Assembly (NCBI GenBank): GCA_910587685.1
Contig: CAJUMY010000008.1
Location: 1-64,000, forward strand
Length of the DNA stretch: 64,000 nucleotides
Source of the DNA: an uncultured Christensenellaceae bacterium
Lineage (GTDB): Bacteria; Bacillota; Clostridia; Christensenellales; UBA3700
Direction of reading: 5' to 3'
Both the position numbers and the translations under genes were made by a program. Shown in pieces: positions 45,627 to 54,680 of the stretch (position 1 is its first letter; every line of letters starts with the position of its first letter). A model generated the notes under the pieces. That model was not told where the DNA came from. It ran no database searches and saw only the letters and a program-made list of their open reading frames with translations.

Positions 45627-46225
45627 ATTTTCCTTCTTTACTAAGCGATACGGCGCTTATATAGAAATTTTATTTTTTCATTTAATAAAATATCTATGAT
45701 AATATTATTTAATATTATAAAGTCTTTCTATTTTAATATTAACACTTATTATTATAATAGTAAATATAAAAATTAAATATCGAGAGTATATAATTATGAC
45801 CTAATTCTTAAAAATGATAAAATTAATAATTAAAGTATTCAATAATGATATTGATAACCTTCTGTAATATGAAATAAAAAAACGCGATTATATATAATAT
45901 TAATATGTTTGATTGAGATAAATCATATTAATATAGAAGTAGATAATGTTGAGAACTTCGAATTTATATAAAATTATATATATAAAAGATAACATATATA
46001 GGTAAAAATGAAAAAAATCGCAAAAATAGATGTAGATAAAGTGTTAAGAGAAAATGAAAGTTATCAATATAAGTGTTGATAACTTAAAAACAGTTAAAAA
46101 AGAGCTATAAAATAATAAAAAGGAAATATTTGAATATCGACAAAATAATACAAAATAATTTATTATTGATGAATTATATGATATAATCAAAGAGTAACTA
46201 TGTTAAACGTCTTAAGAGGAGCTAT
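45627..46225. other. Very AT-rich divergent intergenic region
   Basis: About 600 bases of extreme A+T. It holds an 11-bp inverted repeat (ATATTAATATG, 45897-45907 with 45924-45934) and a 10-bp one (AAGTTATCAA, 46058-46067 with 46076-46085, whose arms resemble DnaA boxes). No gene was seen. Confidence 0.55.
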
Positions 46226-47131
46226 ATGTTATCTAAAGCGGAAGAATGCGTAAAAAACATAATATATATAGAGCTAAGAGAACACGTCGAATATCTCATA
46301 AATATAAGACGCGAGCTCGGCTATTCTATATATAACGTGAGAACGCAGGATAATAACGAATATTCCGTAAAAATATATAAAGAAGATAATAAACATAGAA
46401 AAGAAGAAGAAGAGCTATATCGTTTGAGAAAGATGTCTCTCGTGAACGTTCCGAAAGTAATAAGAGTGACGGATAAATCAAAAGATATACCGTACGACGC
46501 GCTTATTCTCAGTAAAATAAGCGGAAGCTATAACGTAAAATTCTTTTTGAGGAAGAAGAAAAGAGAAAAAGTAGCGCGAGAAATAATAGATAATATGATA
46601 GCCGTATCTCAAGATAAGGGAGACGGAAAATTCGGAGACGTAACGGGAAAAAGATACGTGAATTACATAGACTATCTCGAGGACAGATATAAGGTAACTC
46701 TGATGAAGGCAAGATTCCTTCTCGAAAAGAAGAAAATAACCTTTGAAGAACTCATGAGAGCGGAAGAACTGTATAATAATATAAAGCAAGTATTCGGAGA
46801 AGAGGAGATAAAGCCGGCTCTCGTTCACGGATATTATTCTCTTGATAATATAAGAATAGACGTCAGGAATGGAGAAATAAAGATAGTGGTCAATCCGCTC
46901 AATTCGTTTTACGGCGACGAGGAATATAATCTCGTCAATTTAATGACCCCTCTCGGAAAAAAATACAAGCTCTTCGAGATATATAAAGAAAAGAAAGGAA
47001 TAAGTAATAATTTTAATAAAAAAGCAGAGATATACAGAACATTTTTTGAAATAGAGGAGAAGTACGGCGAGATGACTATAGGACAGCTAGAAAAGAAGAG
47101 AATGAGAAAGAGATACAAGAACGTTCAATAA
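46226..47131 (+). CDS. APH/choline-kinase-fold protein, probably degenerate
   Basis: 301 residues, very rich in Lys, Glu and Ile, coded with AAA/ATA/AGA far more than the neighbours. 'NEYSVKIYKED' fits the nucleotide-binding Lys strand. 'ALVHGYYSLDNIRIDVRNGEI' sits where an APH protein has HxDxxxxN, but the catalytic Asp is replaced (HGYY), and 'VVNPLNSFYGDEEYNLVNL' stands for IIDPxxAxxGDPxxDLA, with Asn for the metal Asp. It may therefore be a pseudokinase or a binding protein. AGAGGAG precedes the ATG. Confidence 0.7.
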   Translation: MLSKAEECVKNIIYIELREHVEYLINIRRELGYSIYNVRTQDNNEYSVKIYKEDNKHRKEEEELYRLRKMSLVNVPKVIRVTDKSKDIPYDALILSKISGSYNVKFFLRKKKREKVAREIIDNMIAVSQDKGDGKFGDVTGKRYVNYIDYLEDRYKVTLMKARFLLEKKKITFEELMRAEELYNNIKQVFGEEEIKPALVHGYYSLDNIRIDVRNGEIKIVVNPLNSFYGDEEYNLVNLMTPLGKKYKLFEIYKEKKGISNNFNKKAEIYRTFFEIEEKYGEMTIGQLEKKRMRKRYKNVQ

Positions 47132-47152
47132 AAATATATTATAGGCTATAAA

Positions 47153-47191
47153 GGCGTTGCTATTAAAAGAATTTAACAGCAACGTTTTTTT
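47153..47191 (+). terminator. Terminator after the APH-fold gene
   Basis: CGTTGCT/AGCAACG stem, then U7. Confidence 0.8.
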
Positions 47192-47260
47192 ATTTTCATA
47201 TTATAGTAAAAGAAGATTGTAATAAAAATAAAGATAAGAAGATAATATTTAATAAAAGAA

Positions 47261-47950
47261 TCATAGTTTTTCTAAAATATTTCCGTTAAAAAAATAAATA
47301 TCTTCTTTTTTATATCCGTATGAGCCGTTTTTCCTTGAAACGTGAGGTTCGAAAGTAAAATATTTTACGCTTGAAAGTTTTTTCCCGTTACCTTTTTCAA
47401 TATAGATCCTATTGTTTTTGAATTTTTCGATCGAGTGACCTAAATTATCCGAAAAATCCAAATTGATATAGCCGAGAGAAGAAATCATTTTGTTAAAATG
47501 CTCGTATATATCTTCGAAAGTAGCGTCGGGATGAGCGAAGGAAACTAGTTCTTCGTGCAATAAGTTTTCTGTGATGAGACCGCTCTTCCATTCCTCGTTT
47601 TTTATATCGCCGATATTTTCTTTTATATCGCCGTCTTCAATTATCAGCGTTCTTGCGAAGTCTCCCCATATCCTATTTTTAGACGGCGACAAATCTATAG
47701 TTATGATATCGTTTGTCTCTATGTTTTTTTGAGACGGTATATATTTCTTTCCGGAGACTGATAATAAGGTCTCTTCTCCGGAAAATATAAGAGCTCCTAC
47801 GTTATGATACCAGAACGAAGTCGCGCCGAGTTCTTTCATTTTATTTTCGGCGAGTTTCTTTAACTCTATAATTGACGTACCGACTTTTATTTTTGTCTTT
47901 ATATAAGATAAAGTGAGTTTTGCTATGTTCTGAACTTCAAGATGAGTCAT
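47261..47950 (-). CDS. M24 family metallopeptidase-like protein
   Basis: 229 residues with the pita-bread fold pattern of methionine aminopeptidase/Xaa-Pro peptidase: 'GATSFWYHNVGALIFSGEE', the first metal Asp in 'IITIDLSPSKNRIWGDFART' (D and D), His in 'NLGHSIEK', and Glu in 'FTFEPHVS'. Usual ligands D, D, H, E are visible; the last Glu is not clear ('KKEDIYFFNG'). The substrate is unknown; it has no creatinase N-domain. Lys/Glu-rich and AT-rich like its neighbour at 46226-47131. Confidence 0.82.
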   Translation of the reverse strand: MTHLEVQNIAKLTLSYIKTKIKVGTSIIELKKLAENKMKELGATSFWYHNVGALIFSGEETLLSVSGKKYIPSQKNIETNDIITIDLSPSKNRIWGDFARTLIIEDGDIKENIGDIKNEEWKSGLITENLLHEELVSFAHPDATFEDIYEHFNKMISSLGYINLDFSDNLGHSIEKFKNNRIYIEKGNGKKLSSVKYFTFEPHVSRKNGSYGYKKEDIYFFNGNILEKL

Positions 47951-48074
47951 CGCGTTATGCGTTCCTTTGAAAATGTTTTATAGGATTGATATAAAAATAG
48001 TATCATATTTTTGACAAATTGTCGAGATAAAGAATAATATATTATTTTTCCGAGAAATAAAAAACGATAATAAT

Positions 48075-48112
48075 AAAAACAGCGTATATATAGTATATGT
48101 ACGCTGTTTTTT
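48075..48112. terminator. Bidirectional terminator after gyrA
   Basis: AAAACAGCGTA/TACGCTGTTTT, 11-bp perfect stem with T runs on both sides. Confidence 0.8.
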
Positions 48113-48209
48113 ATGTTTATAAAGATAATGTCACCGTAATAGATACGATATAAAATGTATTTATATCAAGTATTGATATAGAGCGATAACTTAAATATAT
48201 AAGTCGTTA

Positions 48210-50765
48210 TCAGAGGTCTTCTTCGCTTTCGCTATGCTTTATCTCTTCGCTCATAGACGCGTTATCGTTCTTGATATTTTCCTCTTCGGCTTTTTCGAGA
48301 GTGTCTTCATCCATTCTCGGAACTACGGTGAAGGAACATACCTTAGATTCGTCGCCCTTCATTCTCATAACTCTGACGCCTTGAGTCGAACGTCCTATCT
48401 TGGATATCTCGCTCGCGTTGATACGGATGATAGTGCCGTTATCGGATATTATCATTATATCGTCGTCGGGAGTTACGAGTTTCAAGTTGACTATGTTGCC
48501 CGTCTTGTCATTGAGAGTACCTACCTTGATTCCCTTGCCGCCTCGCGACTGGAGACGGTATTCAGATATATCGGTCCTCTTTCCGAATCCGTTCTCGGTA
48601 AGAGTCATGACCTCAGCGCCGTCCTTTACGATAGTCATATCTACTACCGATTCGTTATCGTCGAGACTTATAGACTTGACGCCCTGCGACGTACGTCCCG
48701 TAGGTCTTACGCCCTGTTCTGCGAATCTTATACACTTACCTCCTGACGATGCGAGCAGGAGTTCGTCCTCGCCGCCAGTTATTTGAGCTGAAATGAGTTC
48801 GTCGCCGTCGTTGAGCGTTATAGCTATCTTGCCGTCGTTACGTATAGAAGCGAATTCTTCGAGCTTGGTCTTTTTGATGAGTCCTTGCTTTGTCGCGAGC
48901 ATGAGATAGCCTTGAGTATTAGTAGGCAGCGGCATGAACGCGTTGACCTTTTCTCCGTCGGCGAGATTGAGAAGATTGACTATAGCCCTTCCCTTTGCAG
49001 TTCTTGAAGATTCAGGTATCTCGTACGCCTTTATTCTGTATACTTTACCTCTATTAGTAAAGAAGAGGAGAGGTTCGTGCGTGTTCGTCATGAAGAGGTT
49101 TTCGACGAAATCTTCGTCTTTAGTCTTATGAGCCTGCACTCCCGTACCGCCTCTGTGCTGAGCTCTGTACTCCGATATAGGCATTCTCTTGATATATCCG
49201 AAGTGAGTCATAGAGACTATGATGTCTTCCTGTTCGATGAGATCCTCTATGTCGATAGAGCTGAAGTCGTAGGTTATCTCGCTCTTTCTCGGAGTAGAAT
49301 ACTTATTCTTTATCTCCGTCATTTCCGTCTTGATTATCTCTATCACTCTCTCTTCGGAGGCGAGTATAGCTCTGTATTCCGCTATATCCTTCTCGAGCGC
49401 GCCGAGCTCGGCGTTGAGCTTCTCGACTTCGAGATGGGAAAGTCTCTGCAACTTCATTTCGAGGATCGCATTCGCCTGCTTTTGAGAAAGCTCGAACGCT
49501 TCCGTCAATTTGTTAGCGGCGTCGGTCTTGTCCTCGGAACTCTTTATGATGGCGATAACTTCGTCGATATTGGCAAGGGCTTTGACGAGACCCAAAAGGA
49601 TATGCTCTTTCTCGAGAGCTTTGTCGAGATCGTACTGGGTACGCCTTACGATAACGCTCTTCTGATGGCGTACGTAGGCCTCAAGTATCTCTTTGAGGTT
49701 GAGTATCTTCGGTCTGCCGTCGACGAGCGCGAGCATTATCATGCTGTTGCTTATCTGCATATTCGTGTGTTTGTAGAGCATATTGAGAACGACCTGCGGA
49801 TTTGCGTCCTTTTTGATGTCGATAACGACTCTCATGCCGTCTCTGTCCGACTCTTCCTGAACGTCGGATATGCCCTCTATCTTTTTCTGCTTGACTAGCT
49901 CTGCGATGGTCTCGATGAGTTTCGCTTTATTGACCTGATAAGGTATTTCCGTGACTACGATACGGCTTCTCGTACCATTGTTGAACTCCTCTATCTCGGC
50001 TCTGGCTCTCAGTATCGCTATACCGCGACCCGTCCTATATGCCTTCTTGATCCCGCTCTTTCCCATGATGAGAGCGCCTGTAGGATAGTCGGGCGCGGGA
50101 ATGATATCCATGAGCTCGTCTATCGTTATATCGGGATTGTCAAGGAGCGCTATAGTGCCGTCTATGACCTCTCCGAGATTGTGCGGCGGGATACTTGTCG
50201 CCATACCTACCGCGATACCGTCGGAACCGTTGACGAGTACGTTCGGGAATCTCGACGGCAAGACTACCGGCTGTTCAAGCGTGTCGTCGAAGTTTGGATA
50301 ATAATCGACGGTCTTCTTGTCTATGTCTCTGAGCATTTCGCCAGCTATCTTGCTAAGTCTCGCCTCTGTATAACGCTGAGCCGCGGGGGGATCGCCGTCC
50401 ACCGAGCCGAAGTTACCGTGTCCGTCGACGAGCGTACACCTTATAGAGAAGTCTTGCGCCAGTCTAACGAGCGCTTCGTATACAGCAGAATCGCCGTGAG
50501 GGTGATATTTACCGAGTACGTCTCCGACGATCCTCGCGCATTTTCTGTACGGTTTGTCAGCCGAAAGACCTAGCTCGTTCATCGCGTAAAGGATACGTCT
50601 GTGAACGGGTTTTAAGCCGTCTCTGACGTCCGGTATGGCTCTTGAAACGTTGACCGCCATCGCGTATGCAATAAAGGAGGTCTTCATTTCCTTGTTTACT
50701 TCTTTTTGTATTATGTTCGACCTCGAAAGCATCTCGAGGATATTGTCGTCTCTTTTCTCTGCCAT
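48210..50765 (-). CDS. gyrA: DNA gyrase subunit A
   Basis: Type IIA topoisomerase that introduces negative supercoils with GyrB. 851 residues. The winged-helix region has 'DVRDGLKPVHRRILYAM', the active Tyr is in 'AAQRYTEARLSKIA', and the quinolone-resistance region reads 'GKYHPHGDSAVYEALVRLAQDFS' (Ser at the usual position 83 equivalent). The C-terminal blades include the GyrA-box-like 'RTSQGVKSI' and 'RSTQGVRVMRM'. AAGGAGG overlaps the gyrB stop; the ATG follows 9 bases later. Confidence 0.97.
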   Translation of the reverse strand: MAEKRDDNILEMLSRSNIIQKEVNKEMKTSFIAYAMAVNVSRAIPDVRDGLKPVHRRILYAMNELGLSADKPYRKCARIVGDVLGKYHPHGDSAVYEALVRLAQDFSIRCTLVDGHGNFGSVDGDPPAAQRYTEARLSKIAGEMLRDIDKKTVDYYPNFDDTLEQPVVLPSRFPNVLVNGSDGIAVGMATSIPPHNLGEVIDGTIALLDNPDITIDELMDIIPAPDYPTGALIMGKSGIKKAYRTGRGIAILRARAEIEEFNNGTRSRIVVTEIPYQVNKAKLIETIAELVKQKKIEGISDVQEESDRDGMRVVIDIKKDANPQVVLNMLYKHTNMQISNSMIMLALVDGRPKILNLKEILEAYVRHQKSVIVRRTQYDLDKALEKEHILLGLVKALANIDEVIAIIKSSEDKTDAANKLTEAFELSQKQANAILEMKLQRLSHLEVEKLNAELGALEKDIAEYRAILASEERVIEIIKTEMTEIKNKYSTPRKSEITYDFSSIDIEDLIEQEDIIVSMTHFGYIKRMPISEYRAQHRGGTGVQAHKTKDEDFVENLFMTNTHEPLLFFTNRGKVYRIKAYEIPESSRTAKGRAIVNLLNLADGEKVNAFMPLPTNTQGYLMLATKQGLIKKTKLEEFASIRNDGKIAITLNDGDELISAQITGGEDELLLASSGGKCIRFAEQGVRPTGRTSQGVKSISLDDNESVVDMTIVKDGAEVMTLTENGFGKRTDISEYRLQSRGGKGIKVGTLNDKTGNIVNLKLVTPDDDIMIISDNGTIIRINASEISKIGRSTQGVRVMRMKGDESKVCSFTVVPRMDEDTLEKAEEENIKNDNASMSEEIKHSESEEDL

Positions 50766-50774
50766 AATTCCTCC

Positions 50775-52676
50775 TTAAATGTCAAGATCTTTGACAAGAT
50801 CGGCGTTCTCTTCGATAAAGCGTCTTCTTCTTTCGGGTTCGTCGCCCATAAGGAGAGAGAATATCTCGTTCGCCTGTTCGGCGTCCTCTATCTTGACCTG
50901 AATGAGAGTCCTCGTCTCGGGATTCATAGTAGTAGACCAAAGTTGTTCGGCGTTCATCTCTCCGAGACCTTTGTAACGCTGCAGTTCGCCCTTTCTGTCG
51001 ATGCTCTGGAGATATTCTTCAAGCGACGCGTCGTCGTAGAAGTATCTCTCCTGTTTTCCGCCTCTCGTTACCTTGTAGAGCGGAGGCTGAGCGATGTATA
51101 CGTGACCCTGTTCGATAACGGGACGCATGTATCTGAAGAAGAACGTCAGCATAAGTATTCTGATATGACTTCCGTCTACGTCGGCATCGGTCATACATAT
51201 TATTCTGTCATAGCGGAGTTTCGACGGGTCGCAGTCCTCGTTGATGCCGCAACCGAAAGCCGTTATCATAGCTCTTATTTCTTCGTTTTCGAGCGCTCTG
51301 TTGATACGGACCTTCTCGACGTTGAGGATCTTGCCCCTTAGCGGAAGTATAGCTTGGAAACGCCTGTCTCTTCCCTGCTTTGCCGTACCGCCTGCGGAAT
51401 CTCCCTCGACCATGTATATTTCGCATTTCTTGGGATCTTTATCGGTACAGTCGGCAAGTTTTCCGGGGAGCGTAGTCGATTCGAGGACCGACTTACGTCT
51501 CGTGAGGTCTCTCGCGTTACGCGCCGCCTCTCTCGCCTTCTTTGCCGTTATGCTCTTGAGAATGAGTTCCTTAGCTATCTTTGGGTTTTCCTCGAGGAAC
51601 GAACCGAATTCGTCTTGCATAGCTTTCGTAACGACGGCTCTCATAAAGCTGTTGCCGAGCTTGGTCTTGGTCTGACCTTCGAACTGCGGATCGATGAGTT
51701 TTACCGATATTACCGCGACGATGCCTTCTCTGACGTCTTCGCCCGAAAGTTTTTCCTCGCCCTTTAGTATGTTGAACGTCTTTCCGTAGTCGTTAAATAG
51801 CTTCGTCAGACTGTTCTTGAATCCGTCAAGGTGAGTTCCGCCTTCTTCCGTATTGATGTTGTTGGCGAAAGAATATATAGACTCGTTGTACGAATCGTTG
51901 TACTGGAGAGCTACCTCTACCTGATATTCGTCGTTGACCTCTTGAAAATAAAATGGCTTTTCAAGCATCGGAGTACGGCTGTTGATGTTCTCGACGTATT
52001 CTACGATGCCGCCTTCGAAGTGGAAAGTCTCTTCCTGTTCCTGACCGACTCTCGAGTCCTTGAGCGCTATCTTTAGTCCTTTGTTCAGGAAAGCAAGCTC
52101 TCTCAAACGGTGCTTTAGCGTATTGTACTGGAAATAAGTGGTCTCGAATATCGTGTCGTCGGGATAGAAAACTATCTTGGTTCCCGTCGTGTCGGCGTCG
52201 CCTACTACCGAAAGCGGTCTTTGAGCTATGCCTCTGTTGAAAACTATCTTATGAAGTTTTCCGTTCTGTCTGACTTCCGCTTCGAGCCATTCCGATAACG
52301 CATTGACGCACGATACGCCTACGCCGTGCAGTCCGCCCGAAAATTTATATCCGCCGCCGCCGAATTTGCCGCCTGCGTGAAGTTTTGTCAAAACGACCTC
52401 GACCGCCGACTTTCCTTCCTGCGGAATGATACCGGTCGGGATACCTCTTCCGTTATCCGTTACGGAAATCGCGCCGTCGCGCGTGATCTCTACCAATATC
52501 GTATCGCAATGCCCCGCCATAGCTTCGTCGATACTGTTATCTACGACCTCGTATACGAGATGGTGCAATCCTCTCTCGTCGGTCGAACCGATGTACATAC
52601 CGGGACGCTTTCTTACCGGCTCGAGTCCTTCGAGCACCTGTATCGCGCCTTCGTCGTAAACTCTTTCTTCGCTCAT
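50775..52676 (-). CDS. gyrB: DNA gyrase subunit B
   Basis: ATPase and TOPRIM subunit of gyrase. 633 residues. ATP site 'YEVVDNSIDEAMAGHCD', 'DNGRGIPTG' and 'GLHGVGVSCVNALS'; TOPRIM 'MVEGDSAGGTAKQGRDRRFQAILPLRGKILN' and 'MTDADVDGSHIRILML'. C-terminal 'RYKGLGEMNAEQLW'. I start at ATG 52676, with AAGGAGG upstream; the open frame runs to 52766. Co-transcribed with gyrA. Confidence 0.97.
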   Translation of the reverse strand: MSEERVYDEGAIQVLEGLEPVRKRPGMYIGSTDERGLHHLVYEVVDNSIDEAMAGHCDTILVEITRDGAISVTDNGRGIPTGIIPQEGKSAVEVVLTKLHAGGKFGGGGYKFSGGLHGVGVSCVNALSEWLEAEVRQNGKLHKIVFNRGIAQRPLSVVGDADTTGTKIVFYPDDTIFETTYFQYNTLKHRLRELAFLNKGLKIALKDSRVGQEQEETFHFEGGIVEYVENINSRTPMLEKPFYFQEVNDEYQVEVALQYNDSYNESIYSFANNINTEEGGTHLDGFKNSLTKLFNDYGKTFNILKGEEKLSGEDVREGIVAVISVKLIDPQFEGQTKTKLGNSFMRAVVTKAMQDEFGSFLEENPKIAKELILKSITAKKAREAARNARDLTRRKSVLESTTLPGKLADCTDKDPKKCEIYMVEGDSAGGTAKQGRDRRFQAILPLRGKILNVEKVRINRALENEEIRAMITAFGCGINEDCDPSKLRYDRIICMTDADVDGSHIRILMLTFFFRYMRPVIEQGHVYIAQPPLYKVTRGGKQERYFYDDASLEEYLQSIDRKGELQRYKGLGEMNAEQLWSTTMNPETRTLIQVKIEDAEQANEIFSLLMGDEPERRRRFIEENADLVKDLDI

Positions 52677-53019
52677 TAATACCTCCTTATGTTTCCGATA
52701 ATCGAATTTTAGTGTAATTAGCTTTTTATTATCTTGCCTAAAGACCGTTCTCGCCTGTTTCGGCAAGCCGTATATGACGCCGTATTCTTTTTGCGGATAT
52801 TAACTCAAGCGTTACGTCCGCGTCGGTGATGATACTCTTAGCTTTAACGGATGGATTTTAATATCCGTACGCTAATATATTATAGTTGAAATACTATATA
52901 TAGTTATTCAAGCTAAAGAAGTATTATAATATATAAAATATTATAACACTATATAGACGAAAAGGGAAGAAGAAAATTGAAAAAAGTTGCGAAAAATCAT
53001 AAAAAATATCCCCTCGCCG
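52677..53019. other. recF-gyrB intergenic region
   Basis: 343 AT-rich bases. It contains the recF terminator at the right end and should contain the gyrB promoter; TATAAT-like -10s at about 52888 and 52947 lack a well-spaced -35. No gene seen. Confidence 0.5.
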
Positions 53020-53038
53020 TTACTTTTCGAGGGGAATA
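53005..53038 (-). terminator. Terminator overlapping the recF stop
   Basis: ATATCCCCTCG pairs with CGAGGGG-A-ATAT; the right arm lies inside the recF coding end and a U6 run follows leftward. Confidence 0.75.
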
Positions 53039-54105
53039 TCTATAAAATTCGGTTTGAGACCGTCCGCCGAAAGGTTGAACTCGGTGCACGTCAGCATCGT
53101 TTGGATGCCTTCGGTCGCTTTTAAGAGCTGCTTTTGTCTCGTTTCGTCGAGCTCGGAGAGAACGTCGTCGAGAAGAAGCACGGGGTTCTCTCCCGTTTCG
53201 TTACGGAAGCCTTCTATTTCGGCTAATTTCAGCGAAAGAGCAGTCGTGCGTTGCTGACCCTGCGAACCGAACTTCCTAATGTCTATGCCGTCTACAATGA
53301 GTTTGAGGTCGTCGCGGTGAGGTCCGACGCTCGTATGCTGGAGAAGTATGTCCTTATCGTACGCCGCGGTATACGAGTTTAGGAGAGCGTCGCTCATTTC
53401 GCCTAAGGACGCGTTTTCCACGCCCGTCTCGTATTCCATCTCGAGCGTCTCTTTGCCGAGAGTCAAGAGAAAGTGTTTGCGGGCGGCGATCTTTTTGAGC
53501 TTTTCTACGAAAGCGTACCTTTCGGATATTACGATAGCGCCTTCCTTAGCGAGCTGTATATCCCACACGGGAAGAGTTGATTTGAGAGCCGTTATATCGC
53601 GCATCGTCTTTAGAAGTTTGTTTCGCTGAAGAAGTATCTTGTTATATCTTGAAAGAGCGTAGAGATACGTCTTTTTCTGTTGGGTCAAAGATATATCCAT
53701 GAACCGTCTTCTCTCCTGCGGAGACTCCTTTATCAAACGGATCTCGTCGGGCGAAAAGTAAACGATATTGATGAAGCCGATAAGTTCGCTCATCTTGAGA
53801 AGAGGTATCTTATCTATCGCTATCCTTTTCTTTCCTTTGGAATCGAGGTGAAATTCGAGAGTGTGCTTTCTATACTTTTTAACGACGTCTATAGCGATAT
53901 AGGACTGGTCCTTGCCCCACATGATGAGATCCTTGTCCTGCGAAAGACGCGGAGACTTTCCGAGACCTGCGAAATACACGCTTTCTATGAGATTCGTCTT
54001 GCCGACGGCGTTAGCTCCTCTTATGACGTTGAGGGCAGGCGAAAAAGCGACGTTCGCGCCGTCGTAGTTCCTGTATCCGTTAAGTTTTACTTTTTCGATA
54101 TACAT
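53020..54105 (-). CDS. recF: DNA replication/repair protein RecF
   Basis: SMC-like ATPase that loads RecA at gaps. 361 residues. Walker A 'GANAVGKTNLIES', signature 'FGSQGQQRTTALSLKLAE', Walker B 'PVLLLDDVLSELDETR'. GAGGGAAG precedes the ATG. Normally it follows dnaN; here it diverges from dnaA and is followed by gyrB in the same direction, with a terminator between. Confidence 0.95.
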   Translation of the reverse strand: MYIEKVKLNGYRNYDGANVAFSPALNVIRGANAVGKTNLIESVYFAGLGKSPRLSQDKDLIMWGKDQSYIAIDVVKKYRKHTLEFHLDSKGKKRIAIDKIPLLKMSELIGFINIVYFSPDEIRLIKESPQERRRFMDISLTQQKKTYLYALSRYNKILLQRNKLLKTMRDITALKSTLPVWDIQLAKEGAIVISERYAFVEKLKKIAARKHFLLTLGKETLEMEYETGVENASLGEMSDALLNSYTAAYDKDILLQHTSVGPHRDDLKLIVDGIDIRKFGSQGQQRTTALSLKLAEIEGFRNETGENPVLLLDDVLSELDETRQKQLLKATEGIQTMLTCTEFNLSADGLKPNFIDIPLEK

Positions 54106-54680
54106 ATTCTTCCCTCAAAAGTTTTGTGTTGTCCGACGCGGCGTTTTCGTGTTTTATCCGCCCTGTGGCCGCAAGCGTTCGATATGCAAATATACCGTAT
54201 ATGTAAGTACATTTTTATAGTTTATATCAAGCGGCTCATTTATTATCAGCCGACTTCAAAAGACGTTTAAGCGGTGTTTTCGCTTGTTTACGCTTCGTCG
54301 GCGTATATATTGTTACGGCGTGATTTCCCGCGGTCTTGCCGGTCGTAGATTCGCAAAAAAGGCGTCGTTTTTGAGCCGTCTTTTTACATTTTGATAAAAG
54401 CCGTTCTTTACTCTTTACGATACTTATTATTATAGCAAAGACCGAAAATAAAGTAAATCGAATTGACGCTCTCGTCAGCGCTCTTTATCGGTAGAGAGTA
54501 AAGCAGAGTCAAATCGTTATAAAAGGCGTTTGACGGCGAAAACGGACGTTTTATAGAATGGCGGCTTTTGGGAGTTGTTGATAAGAGCTTTAGTTTATTT
54601 TAAGATTATTTTTATTATTATCAAGTAAATGGCGATTTATCATTGAAATTTTTTCTCACTCATAGTATAATAAAAACATT
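54106..54680. other. recF-dnaA intergenic region, candidate origin
   Basis: 575 bases without a gene, AT-rich in the last 150. It holds TTATCAACA-like DnaA box material (54573-54581, minus strand TTATCAACA), plus GATAA-type sites, the dnaA promoter at 54643-54671 and TTTATTATTATCAAG. Consensus TTATCCACA boxes are not obvious, so calling this oriC is tentative. Confidence 0.4.
54643..54671 (+). promoter_or_regulatory. dnaA promoter
   Basis: TTGAAA, 17 bp, TATAAT. The predicted start (about 54678) leaves only about 3 bases before the ATG at 54681, so this transcript would be leaderless. Confidence 0.65.

Noticed and set aside
54106..54680. Confident oriC call
   Set aside because: No cluster of consensus DnaA boxes (TTATCCACA) could be found by eye; kept only as a candidate.
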